Positions 1-7,870 of a stretch of 64,000 bases of DNA are shown here, one piece after another (within the stretch, counting starts at the first letter, position 1; the number at the start of each line of letters is the position of its first letter). Origin of the DNA: Ewingella americana (GTDB lineage: Bacteria > Pseudomonadota > Gammaproteobacteria > Enterobacterales > Enterobacteriaceae); contig NZ_RCZD01000017.1 in assembly GCF_006438725.1 (NCBI RefSeq), forward strand, positions 5,482-69,481. The letters run 5' to 3'. The notes below the pieces were generated by a model, which was not told where the DNA came from, made no database searches, and worked only from the letters and a program-made list of their open reading frames with translations. Made by a program: the position numbers and the translations under genes.

Positions 1-11
1 GAAACAGAATT

Positions 12-131
12 TGCCTGGCGGCACTAGCGCGGTGGTCCCACCTGACCCCATGCCGAACTCAGAAGTGAAACGCCGTAGCGCCGATGGTAGTGTGGGGTCT
101 CCCCATGCGAGAGTAGGGAACTGCCAGGCAT
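12..131 (+). rRNA. rrf: 5S ribosomal RNA
   Basis: This is a complete 120-nt enterobacterial 5S rRNA. It starts TGCCTGGCGGC and ends GCCAGGCAT, so its two ends pair, and the internal segments are nearly identical to the E. coli molecule. It is the last rRNA gene of an operon whose 16S and 23S genes lie outside the window. A tRNA-Asp follows 85 bp later, the arrangement of E. coli rrnH-aspU. Confidence 0.97.
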
Positions 132-216
132 CAAATTAAGACCATTTCCCCTGACAAGGAAGTGAGAGAAATACCTGACATGAGAGGCATTATTCTTGTG
201 TGAGTACAGAATCGGT

Positions 217-293
217 GGAGCGGTAGTTCAGTTGGTTAGAATACCTGCCTGTCACGCAGGGGGTCGCGGGTTCGAGCCCCGTCCGTTCCGCCA
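217..293 (+). tRNA. aspU: tRNA-Asp (GUC), first copy
   Basis: A 77-nt cloverleaf with GTC anticodon (251-253), T-loop TTCGAGC and an encoded CCA end. It is transcribed with the preceding 5S rRNA. A second copy with identical sequence lies at 23809-23885. The position matches E. coli aspU upstream of dkgB, but here a pigment cluster separates it from dkgB. Confidence 0.97.
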
Positions 294-305
294 CTTATTG
301 CATAG

Positions 306-335
306 ACCCTGAATCGAAAGATTCAGGGTTTTTTG
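306..335 (+). terminator. Rho-independent terminator of the rRNA operon
   Basis: A perfect 10-bp stem ACCCTGAATC/GATTCAGGGT with GAAA loop is followed by six T. It ends the 5S-tRNA-Asp transcript. Confidence 0.9.
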
Positions 336-777
336 CATTTTAAATAGCCAAAAATTTAAAAAAATGCAGCTTCTCAACACTCTCTCTCGTTTTTCGCCAG
401 ATAATATCGCCTTAACCTGCCTTCTATTTCATTCAGCTTTGACGAAATAAGCCAATAGCTGATCTATTTCTGAAAATTTAACTTAAAAATTAATGTCGCT
501 TGATTAATAAGAGTGACAGATAAATATCTCCTCTCATTATATTCACAAGCAAGTTTCCTATTAATGAAATGTGCTTCACATTGCGTTTACAGCATTTTGT
601 TTTTTTTGATTTTCATCCCATTATAGAAAACCCCATTGATATAAAAGGCGAAAGCTTAGAGTGAGTAAACGGTCTCATTTCGCTGCCCATGGTTAATTAG
701 GAAAGTTACTGATGCAACTTACTCTGAAATAGAATAAAGTCATTTTCCTTTATTGGTCGGCCTGAGACGCATCTTGT
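336..777. other. AT-rich gene-free stretch upstream of the aryl polyene operon
   Basis: About 440 bp, clearly richer in A and T than its surroundings, lies between the rRNA terminator and apeC. No open frame, repeat or convincing -35/-10 pair was seen. It probably holds the operon promoter and regulator sites. The compositional break fits insertion of the cluster downstream of the tRNA gene. Confidence 0.5.
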
Positions 778-1506
778 ATGAAATACTCACTGGATATTCT
801 GAATTGGCAGGCTATAGCGCCGGGCATTACAGATGCATCTCGCTGGGAGGCGTGGGCTGCTCAGGATGTAAGCTTTCCATTGGCTGGTGAACTGGCAAAA
901 AGCCAAACAATCCCTATGATGACGGCACGAAGAATGAGTCCTGCAAGCCGCCTGGCCGTCGAGACAAGCCTAAGTATTATGGATTGTAATCCGGTGGATA
1001 TGGCCATCTTTACCAGCCGTCATGGTGAACTAGATAGGACCTATAAGATTCTGCAAAGCCTTGCTGTGACTGACGACATTTCACCTACCGATTTCTCAAT
1101 GTCAGTGCATAACACGGCAGCCGGATGGCTGACCATTGCCGGCAAGAAAACACTTCCTGTGACTTCATTAGCCGCAAGTGAAGACAGCTTTCAGCAAGGA
1201 ATACTCGAAGCTATCGCTATGTTACATACCGGGGCAGAGCGCGTTCTATTAGTCGATTTTGACGCTCCTATTCCGCAGGTTTACTCACAAAATGCTGAGC
1301 CAATATCTGCACCCTATGCCGTTGCATTGTTATTGTCGAAAGGCAGCACATTAAGTTTTGAACGCCTGCCTAATACTCACCGCCCGCTCTCGCCAGTTTT
1401 ACCTCAAAGTTTGCAGTTCCTTCGCGGCTGGTTGAATAAAAAGATCTCGTTCTATGTTGCTGCTCAGGAACACCAATGGCAATGGACATCCCATCGTGGC
1501 GAATAA
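778..1506 (+). CDS. apeC: Aryl polyene chain length factor (KS-like, ApeC)
   Basis: This 242-residue protein resembles only the N-terminal half of a ketosynthase fold. It belongs to the chain length factors that pair with the ketosynthase ApeO in aryl polyene synthesis. Where a ketosynthase has its active Cys, the sequence reads LAASEDSF (residues about 131-138), so it is catalytically inactive by itself, as known for this family. It is the first gene of the operon. The ATG at 778 has no strong ribosome binding site. Its end overlaps the next gene. In characterised clusters the ApeO-ApeC pair sets polyene length. Confidence 0.85.
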   Translation: MKYSLDILNWQAIAPGITDASRWEAWAAQDVSFPLAGELAKSQTIPMMTARRMSPASRLAVETSLSIMDCNPVDMAIFTSRHGELDRTYKILQSLAVTDDISPTDFSMSVHNTAAGWLTIAGKKTLPVTSLAASEDSFQQGILEAIAMLHTGAERVLLVDFDAPIPQVYSQNAEPISAPYAVALLLSKGSTLSFERLPNTHRPLSPVLPQSLQFLRGWLNKKISFYVAAQEHQWQWTSHRGE

Positions 1507-2311
1507 ACCCACCGCAAGTTTACAGCGTTCCAGCGTGTTCAACCGGATCTGGCGCTGGATCGCAACAGGGGTTTTTTTTGCACTTTTCGGAATCGGCGGG
1601 CTGGCGCTTTCTCTGGTCTGGTTTACTCTCTTACGTCTCGTTGTGCGTGAGCGTGATGTACTGCAGCAGCTAACACACAACAGTATCCGCTACAGCTTCA
1701 GGTTTTTTTTGCATGGGCTGCGCCTGGCCGGCGTGATGGACTTTAGGATTATTGGCGCGGATAAATTCAAGTCCGATCACGGATGTCTGGTTGTCGCTAA
1801 TCATCCGAGTTTGCTTGATTACGTCTTCCTTGCATCCTGCATGCCGCGCTGTGACTGTATTGTTAAGCAGGCATTACTGGATAATCCCTTTGTCCGGGGC
1901 GTCATTAAGGCGGCAGGATACTTGGTAAACTCAGGTTCTGAGGGGTTGATGGAAGCTTGTGAAGAGCGGTTGAAGTCAGGGGGGACACTGCTCATCTTTC
2001 CTGAGGGAACGCGTTCTGTGGTTGGGCAGCCTTTAACATTGCAGCGTGGGGCGGCAAACATCGCGGTTAGAGCCAAGTGCCCGGTGCGGATCGTGCACAT
2101 CTCCTGCCATCCACCGATGCTGACGAAACAGGGTAAATGGTATAAGATCCCTGAGACGAAACCTCAGTTTATTATTAGGGTTCAGGATAAGATCGACGCC
2201 AGACAATTTAACGATAAGCACGATCTTTCTCCTGCGCTGGCGGCGAGACGTTTTACGCGTTATCTCCAGCGCGAACTGATGCGTGTCGACATTAAAAATA
2301 ACGAGAAATAA
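1454..2311 (+). CDS. apeD: Lysophospholipid-type acyltransferase (ApeD)
   Basis: A membrane-bound 1-acyl-glycerol-3-phosphate acyltransferase-type enzyme of 285 residues. The HX4D motif is in NHPSLLD (about 116-122) and the second block is FPEGTRS (about 182-188). A hydrophobic segment near residues 35-60 anchors it. In aryl polyene clusters such enzymes are thought to attach the polyene to a lipid carrier; this is inference from family and context. The ATG at 1454 lies inside apeC without a clear ribosome binding site. A GTG at 1496 is an alternative start. It is followed after 3 bp by the acyl carrier protein gene. Confidence 0.8.
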   Translation: MLLLRNTNGNGHPIVANKPTASLQRSSVFNRIWRWIATGVFFALFGIGGLALSLVWFTLLRLVVRERDVLQQLTHNSIRYSFRFFLHGLRLAGVMDFRIIGADKFKSDHGCLVVANHPSLLDYVFLASCMPRCDCIVKQALLDNPFVRGVIKAAGYLVNSGSEGLMEACEERLKSGGTLLIFPEGTRSVVGQPLTLQRGAANIAVRAKCPVRIVHISCHPPMLTKQGKWYKIPETKPQFIIRVQDKIDARQFNDKHDLSPALAARRFTRYLQRELMRVDIKNNEK

Positions 2312-2314
2312 GTC

Positions 2315-2572
2315 ATGGATTCATTAAGTCACGATATTAAAATTCTTATCATCGAAACCCTTAATCTTGAAGGGATGACGCCAGAGGAAATTAGTACTGA
2401 TGCTCCTCTGTTTGGTGATGGTTTAGGACTGGATTCCATAGACGCCCTGGAATTAGGCTTAGCATTAAAAAAACAATATGGCGTTGTACTTTCTGCCGAG
2501 AGCCAGACAATGCGGCAGCATTTTTTTTCAGTGGGAACCCTCGCTAACTTTATTTCTGAGCAGCGTGGTTGA
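2315..2572 (+). CDS. apeE: Acyl carrier protein (ApeE)
   Basis: An 85-residue acyl carrier protein with the phosphopantetheine attachment Ser41 in GLGLDSIDALEL. It is one of two carrier proteins encoded side by side, as in other aryl polyene clusters, where they carry the starter and the growing chain on a dedicated type II polyketide synthase. The start is 3 bp after apeD. The partner that loads the prosthetic group is probably the transferase encoded at 14372-15031. Confidence 0.9.
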   Translation: MDSLSHDIKILIIETLNLEGMTPEEISTDAPLFGDGLGLDSIDALELGLALKKQYGVVLSAESQTMRQHFFSVGTLANFISEQRG

Positions 2573-2580
2573 GAGGGCTT

Positions 2581-2835
2581 ATGCAAAAACACGAAATCTA
2601 TCAACAAGTCACCATTCTGTTGGTCAAGCTGTTCGAAATCGATGAAGGTGATGTCAAACCTGAAGCTCTGCTTTATGACGATCTGGACTTAGACAGCATC
2701 GATGCCGTCGATCTGGTGGTGCATTTACAGCGTGTCACCGGAACGAAAATTAAACCAGAAATGTTCAAATCTGTTCGTACTGTTCAGGATGTGGTTGATG
2801 CAATTGATGAATTGCTCAACGCCGAACCGCAATAA
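2581..2835 (+). CDS. apeF: Acyl carrier protein (ApeF)
   Basis: The second carrier protein, 84 residues, with attachment Ser39 in DDLDLDSIDAVDL. The ATG at 2581 is preceded by GAGAGGGC and is preferred over an upstream in-frame TTG at 2569. The two carrier proteins differ in sequence outside the motif, so they probably have separate roles, such as priming and extension, rather than being redundant. Confidence 0.9.
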   Translation: MQKHEIYQQVTILLVKLFEIDEGDVKPEALLYDDLDLDSIDAVDLVVHLQRVTGTKIKPEMFKSVRTVQDVVDAIDELLNAEPQ

Positions 2836-2842
2836 ACCGGTG

Positions 2843-3433
2843 ATGCGCAATTTCCAATCCCGTTCCACCTCACGTACTTCTATTATTGTTCAGGCAATGG
2901 TGGCCCTGGTCATCATTGCCTATCCTTTCGGCGTCTGGTTTGGTGTGGCACGGTTCGGAATCAGTGTCCTGGCCCCTCTTCTTTGCATTGTTTTTTTGTT
3001 GCGGTTACTCACCGCTCGCGTGAAAGCGGGCCAGTTGTGGTGGGTGATGACATTGAGTGCGGCCATTGGCCTGGTACTGTCCGCGAGCAGTGCATTGCTG
3101 AATCAAAGCCACTTGCTGTTATATTACCCGGTGGCTGTCAACAGCCTGTTATTACTGGTGTTTGCTGCATCATTACGCAGTTCCTCGCCGATCATTGAAC
3201 GGCTGGCGCGTCTGCGCGAGAGCCAACTGCCGCCAGCCGCCATTGTCTATACGCGGCGGGTTACCCAAATCTGGTGTGTTTTCTTCTTCTTTAACGGCCT
3301 GGTCGCATTGTATACCTGCCTCAAAGGCGACATGGCACTTTGGGCTTTTTACAATGGTGGCCTGAGTTACGCACTGATTGGTGTGCTGATGGGGGGAGAA
3401 TGGATAGTGAGAAAATGCATCCTGCGTGTTTGA
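2843..3433 (+). CDS. apeG: Aryl polyene cluster membrane protein (ApeG, COG4648 type)
   Basis: About 196 residues, mostly hydrophobic, with five or so membrane segments and short basic loops. It matches in position and character the COG4648 inner-membrane protein always found between the carrier proteins and the ligase in aryl polyene clusters. Its biochemical role is not established. The start ATG at 2843 follows apeF by 7 bp; a longer reading from 2702 would run inside apeF and is unlikely. Confidence 0.75.
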   Translation: MRNFQSRSTSRTSIIVQAMVALVIIAYPFGVWFGVARFGISVLAPLLCIVFLLRLLTARVKAGQLWWVMTLSAAIGLVLSASSALLNQSHLLLYYPVAVNSLLLLVFAASLRSSSPIIERLARLRESQLPPAAIVYTRRVTQIWCVFFFFNGLVALYTCLKGDMALWAFYNGGLSYALIGVLMGGEWIVRKCILRV

Positions 3434-4785
3434 GTCTGCCGATGAAAAACTGGCTGGATGATTCACGCGATGCACAACAATTAGTCTCCTGGTGCGATGG
3501 TGCCGCGTGGGATCTGGCGACATTTCGTCGTGACGTTCTCGTCTTGATCCGCCAAATCTCTCCTGCCGTACATCAGCGCTGGGCGTTGTGTTTTACGAAT
3601 AACTACCATTTTGCCGTAGCGCTGCTGGCCGTTCTCTACTGCGGACGCGTGCCGGTATTACCGGGCCACTCCCGCCAGGCGCAGCTTGAAGAGCAACGTC
3701 ATGAATTTGATGTGCTGTTAACCGATCAGCCATTAATGTTGTCTTGCCCGGTATTCCCTTTCCCCTCAGCGGACACCTGTGCGGCAGACGTGACGGGCGA
3801 TCCTCTTCCCATTTGGCGTGAGGATCTGTTCATTATTTTATTTACCTCGGGCAGCAGCGGGTTACCTCAAAAGGTGATTAAACCGGTACGTTGCCTTGAA
3901 GCCGAAACCCAGTGGCTGGCACAGTGTTTCGGGGAGCATCTTAGTGTCGCCTGGTTTGTTGCCAGCGTGGCTCCACATCATATGTATGGGCTGACTTTTG
4001 GCCTGATGCTGCCGCTGTCGCTCGGCAGGCCGTTTTATGCCGCCAGTCTTGAATACCACGAGCAACTGGTGGCGCTGGCTCAGCAACTTTCGCTGGCTGT
4101 CGTCAGCAGCCCCTCTTTTTTACAGCGACTGGACAGCCACCTTAGCGCCGTGAATTGCGAGCAGGTCTTTTCGGCGGGCGGAACTTTGCTGGCAGAGGAT
4201 GCCGGAACAGCGGCCAGACACTGTGGCACCTGGCCGGTAGAGATCTATGGCACCACTGAAACCGGCGTGATTGCCAGCCGTCGTCAGCAAAAGCCTGACT
4301 CACCCTGGACACTCTTTGAAAAAATTCAACTGATGGGGCATGCAGACGGTCAGTATTCAGCATTATCAGATTGGATCCCACAGCCAGACGGGGTGTTTTT
4401 AGGGGATACTCTCCACGTGCTGCCTGACGGCAAACGCTTTGAGCTGGCTGGGCGCAAAGATCGGATAGTGAAAATTGCTGAACAAAGGATTTCGCTCAGT
4501 GAAATAGAGCGGCGACTGCTGGCGATGAGCCTGATCACTGACGCCAGCGTACTGACACTGCAAATCAAAGGTCGTGTCTATATTGCTGCCGCCGTCGTGC
4601 TTAAGGAACCGCATCTTCAGGATGAGATAATGACGCAGAGCGCAAGGATCGCTTTCTTACGTCATTCGCTGCGTGATTGGCTGCCCGCCGTCGCGATCCC
4701 TCGCTTCTGGCGCTTCGTTCCGGCCATCCCGTTAAACTCACAGGGGAAGCGTACCTACGCTGAATTACAGGATTTATTTGTATGA
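3400..4785 (+). CDS. apeH: Acyl/aryl-ACP adenylating ligase (ApeH)
   Basis: An AMP-binding enzyme of about 461 residues with the ATP loop FTSGSSGLPQK and the adenylate motif IYGTTETG, followed by a typical C-terminal lid containing GRKDRIVKI. In characterised systems ApeH activates the aromatic starter (4-hydroxybenzoate) and loads it on the carrier protein. The start is ambiguous: ATGs at 3400, 3415 and 3442 all lie at the apeG end, and the purine-rich GGGGGGAG at 3391 is too close to the first and too far from the others. The stop overlaps the next start (ATGA). Confidence 0.82.
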   Translation: MDSEKMHPACLSLPMKNWLDDSRDAQQLVSWCDGAAWDLATFRRDVLVLIRQISPAVHQRWALCFTNNYHFAVALLAVLYCGRVPVLPGHSRQAQLEEQRHEFDVLLTDQPLMLSCPVFPFPSADTCAADVTGDPLPIWREDLFIILFTSGSSGLPQKVIKPVRCLEAETQWLAQCFGEHLSVAWFVASVAPHHMYGLTFGLMLPLSLGRPFYAASLEYHEQLVALAQQLSLAVVSSPSFLQRLDSHLSAVNCEQVFSAGGTLLAEDAGTAARHCGTWPVEIYGTTETGVIASRRQQKPDSPWTLFEKIQLMGHADGQYSALSDWIPQPDGVFLGDTLHVLPDGKRFELAGRKDRIVKIAEQRISLSEIERRLLAMSLITDASVLTLQIKGRVYIAAAVVLKEPHLQDEIMTQSARIAFLRHSLRDWLPAVAIPRFWRFVPAIPLNSQGKRTYAELQDLFV

Positions 4786-5126
4786 TGATGCCGCAGATAG
4801 TGAGCCAGAAAGAAGAGGGTGGCAGTGCTGTCAAACTTGAACTTCGCTTGCAGCCCGCGCTGTTTTGGTTCGACGGTCATTTTCCGCATCATGCGATCCT
4901 GCCGGGCGTGACACAGGTTCACTGGGTGATGGTCTTTGCCACGACCTTACTGGCGCTCGACCAGGCTTTTACCGGCATGGACGTGGTGAAGTTCCAGCGT
5001 CCTTTATTGCCGGGAGATGAGGTGCACCTGAGCATCGAGTGGCTGAAAGAAAAGTCGCGTCTGAATTTTCAATACAGCGTAGCGGGCTATATCGCCAGCA
5101 GCGGGAAAATTACTTTATGCCACTGA
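4782..5126 (+). CDS. apeI: FabA/FabZ-like thioester dehydratase (ApeI)
   Basis: A single hot-dog domain of 114 residues with the signature GHFPHHAILPGVTQ near residues 32-45, containing the catalytic His. Together with ApeP it is expected to dehydrate the beta-hydroxy chain at each extension, giving the conjugated double bonds. Its ATG overlaps the stop of apeH (ATGA), so the two are translationally coupled. Confidence 0.85.
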   Translation: MMMPQIVSQKEEGGSAVKLELRLQPALFWFDGHFPHHAILPGVTQVHWVMVFATTLLALDQAFTGMDVVKFQRPLLPGDEVHLSIEWLKEKSRLNFQYSVAGYIASSGKITLCH

Positions 5127-6838
5127 CACCCGGTGAGCGATTTTCACCTTGTCTGATCATTCCCTGCTATAACCATGGCGCGATGATGGCGGATGTGGTC
5201 TCGCGTCTGCACGTTTTTGGTCTGCCCTGCATTGTGGTGGACGACGGCAGCGATCGGGCCACCGCGCAGGAGCTTGAACGCCTCGCTGCGGTGACCCCCT
5301 GGTTAACGCTGCACCGGTTAGCACAAAATCAAGGCAAAGGTGCTGCGGTGATGGCCGCGCTTACCCTGGCTTGTGCACAAGGCTTCAGCCACGCGTTACA
5401 GGTTGATGCCGATGGTCAGCACCATCTGGCTGATGTGCCTCGGTTGCTGGAAGAGGCGCAACAGCATCCCGACTGTCTGATCTCCGGCCGCCCGGTCTAT
5501 GATGACTCAGTGCCCAAAGCGCGGCTTTATGGCCGGTATATCACCCATGTCTGGGTGTGGATCGAAACGTTGTCGCTGTCGCTGAAAGACAGCATGTGCG
5601 GCTTTCGGGTGTACCCTCTGTTGCCGGTTATGCGTCTGCTCGGTACAACGACGCTCGGCGAGCGGATGGATTTCGACACTGAAATCATGGTGCGCCTCTA
5701 CTGGCAAGGAACGCGCAGCCGCTTTATTCCTACTCAGGTCGTTTACCCATCAGACGGCCTTTCGCACTTCGATCCCCTGAAAGACAATCTGCGCATTTCT
5801 TATATGCACTCGCGGCTGTTTTTCGGCATGTTGCGACGTATGCCACAATTGTTACGTCAGCGTTCGACGCCGTCTGAGCTGCATTGGTCCGCCACGCAGG
5901 AGCGTAAGGGGCTGTGGGGACTCCGCCTGATGCTCAAGGTTTATCAGTTGCTCGGGCATCGGGCATTCAAACTGTTGCTCTACCCGGTGATCGGCTACTT
6001 CTGGCTGACAGGGCGGGTACAGCGCCACGCATCGCAGCTTTATTTACAGCGCCTGGCCGATTTTGCCCGCCAGCAGAGCGTGAGCCTGCCTTACCGGTTA
6101 AGTCCTTTCCGCCATTTCATGCGTTTTGGCGGCGCGATGCTAAACAAACTCGCCAGCTGGCAGGGGGAAGTGCGCAACGTGACCCTGATTGATGAAGCGA
6201 TTTGTGAAGCACAAATCGCCAGCGGGCGTGGCACCCTGATTCTGGCCTCGCATCTGGGCGATATCGAGTCCTGCCGTGCGATTGCCTCGCTCAATCAGCG
6301 GGTGGTGGTCAACGCGCTGGTATTTACCCAGCATGCAGAACGCTTTAATCAGGTCATAAAAGAGGTCAACCCGCAGGCTAACATCAATCTGATACAGGTC
6401 AGCGACATGGGGCCTGAAACTGCCATTATGCTACAAGAAAAACTGGATGCTGGTGAGTGGGTGGCAATGGTCGGTGACCGCACCTCTGCCGGACGGCACC
6501 AGCGTGGTGAGCAACAGGCCCGCGTGATTTACAGCTCTTTTCTCGGCCACCCGGCCCCTTTCCCTCAGGGGCCGTTTATCCTTGCTGCTGCACTCGGTGC
6601 GCCGGTCTTTCTGATGTTTGGCATTGAATATGCCGGGCGGCTGAATATCCATTTCGAAGCCTTCGCCGATCCGCTCCTATTGCCGCGCGCCACGCGTCAG
6701 CAGGCGTTACAGCAAGCCGTTGAGCGCTATGCCGGGCGGCTGGAACATTACTGCCTGCGCGCACCGCATGACTGGTTTAACTTCTTTGATTTTTGGCAAT
6801 CACCGCCGCATCCCAGCGATAACCGGAAAACTGACTAA
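5117..6838 (+). CDS. apeJ: Fused family 2 glycosyltransferase / lipid A-type acyltransferase (ApeJ)
   Basis: A 573-residue two-domain protein. Residues about 12-230 are a GT2 glycosyltransferase with CLIIPCYNHG, IVVDDGS and DADGQHH. Residues about 290-573 are an LpxL/HtrB-like acyltransferase with the HX4E motif HLGDIE and GDRTSAG. The domain pair is normal for aryl polyene clusters and probably builds the lipid-linked sugar head to which the polyene is fixed in the outer membrane. The start ATG at 5117 overlaps the end of apeI by 10 bp; the longer reading from 5039 would repeat apeI codons out of frame. Confidence 0.83.
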   Translation: MPLTPGERFSPCLIIPCYNHGAMMADVVSRLHVFGLPCIVVDDGSDRATAQELERLAAVTPWLTLHRLAQNQGKGAAVMAALTLACAQGFSHALQVDADGQHHLADVPRLLEEAQQHPDCLISGRPVYDDSVPKARLYGRYITHVWVWIETLSLSLKDSMCGFRVYPLLPVMRLLGTTTLGERMDFDTEIMVRLYWQGTRSRFIPTQVVYPSDGLSHFDPLKDNLRISYMHSRLFFGMLRRMPQLLRQRSTPSELHWSATQERKGLWGLRLMLKVYQLLGHRAFKLLLYPVIGYFWLTGRVQRHASQLYLQRLADFARQQSVSLPYRLSPFRHFMRFGGAMLNKLASWQGEVRNVTLIDEAICEAQIASGRGTLILASHLGDIESCRAIASLNQRVVVNALVFTQHAERFNQVIKEVNPQANINLIQVSDMGPETAIMLQEKLDAGEWVAMVGDRTSAGRHQRGEQQARVIYSSFLGHPAPFPQGPFILAAALGAPVFLMFGIEYAGRLNIHFEAFADPLLLPRATRQQALQQAVERYAGRLEHYCLRAPHDWFNFFDFWQSPPHPSDNRKTD

Positions 6839-6839
6839 T

Positions 6840-7268
6840 ATGACTCTGCAAGACGATCCCCGTTTTCGAACCTGCGTAACGATCACTGTGCCGTTTCACG
6901 ATGTCGATGCCATGGGCGTGGTTTGGCACGGCAACTACTTTCGCTACCTTGAAGTCGCGCGTGAGCAGTTGCTGAAACAATTTGATTACGGCTACCGGCA
7001 GATGCAGGCTTCCGGCTACGTCTGGCCGATTGTTGACACCCGGCTGAAATATATTTCATCGGTGCGGTTCGAGCAAAAAATTGAAGTACACGCACAGATA
7101 GAAGAAGTGGAAAACCGTCTGCGGATTGGCTATCTCATCCTGGACGCCGAAACAGGCAAACGCACCACCACAGGCTACACCTTACAGGTGGCGGTCGATT
7201 TGCATACGCAGGAAATGTGTTTTGCCTCGCCCCCAATCCTGCTGGACAAAATGGGACTCAGTCTGTAA
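6840..7268 (+). CDS. apeK: Acyl-CoA/ACP thioesterase, 4-hydroxybenzoyl-CoA type (ApeK)
   Basis: A 142-residue hot-dog thioesterase with the catalytic block DVDAMGVVWHGNYFRYLE, in which the first Asp is the usual nucleophile or base. In aryl polyene synthesis ApeK is reported to act as a thioesterase on carrier-bound intermediates. The ATG at 6840 comes one base after the apeJ stop. The gene ends TAATG, sharing a base with the apeL start. Confidence 0.85.
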   Translation: MTLQDDPRFRTCVTITVPFHDVDAMGVVWHGNYFRYLEVAREQLLKQFDYGYRQMQASGYVWPIVDTRLKYISSVRFEQKIEVHAQIEEVENRLRIGYLILDAETGKRTTTGYTLQVAVDLHTQEMCFASPPILLDKMGLSL

Positions 7269-7870
7269 TGCGCACTCTATTACTGCTGCTTGGCCTGCTC
7301 AGCCTGGGCGCACACGCCGTGACGTTACCTGAATTGCAACAGCGGTTCAGTCAGCAACCGATTTTACGCGCTGATTTCAGCCAGCAGCGCACCATCAGCG
7401 GTATGAGCCAGCCGTTGAACTCCAGTGGCAATCTGCTGATCGCACAGAAAAAAGGCCTTTGGTGGCAGCAGGAAAAACCTTTCACCCTGACTTTATTACT
7501 GACCGAAAATCGGATGGTGCAAACCTTGTCCGGGCAGCCGCCACAGGTGGTGACGGCAGAGAGTAACCCGCAGATGTTCCAGTTCAACGCGTTGCTGACC
7601 GCGCTATTTCAGGCCGATCAGCAGGTGCTGGAGCACAACTTCACGCTTAATTTCAGCGACCAGGGGCAGGGTGCGTGGCAGTTGATCCTCACACCGAAAA
7701 CCTCACCGCTTAACCGGCTGTTTCGCACCATCACGCTTAATGGCCGGGAATACCTCAACCTGATTGATATCAACGATATGCAGGGTGATGAGACGCATGT
7801 CCGCTTTTTTAACCAGCGCACCCAACCTGCGGCGCTGACGGCTGCCGAGCTGGCACATTTTGACGGTTAA
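7268..7870 (+). CDS. apeL: LolA-like periplasmic carrier (ApeL)
   Basis: A 200-residue protein with an N-terminal signal peptide (MRTLLLLLGLLSLGAHA) followed by a LolA-type fold beginning LPELQQRF and containing GLWWQQ. LolA carries lipoproteins across the periplasm. The cluster-borne paralogue is inferred to carry the lipid-anchored polyene towards the outer membrane, together with ApeM and ApeN. The start is defined by the TAATG junction with apeK. Confidence 0.82.
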   Translation: MRTLLLLLGLLSLGAHAVTLPELQQRFSQQPILRADFSQQRTISGMSQPLNSSGNLLIAQKKGLWWQQEKPFTLTLLLTENRMVQTLSGQPPQVVTAESNPQMFQFNALLTALFQADQQVLEHNFTLNFSDQGQGAWQLILTPKTSPLNRLFRTITLNGREYLNLIDINDMQGDETHVRFFNQRTQPAALTAAELAHFDG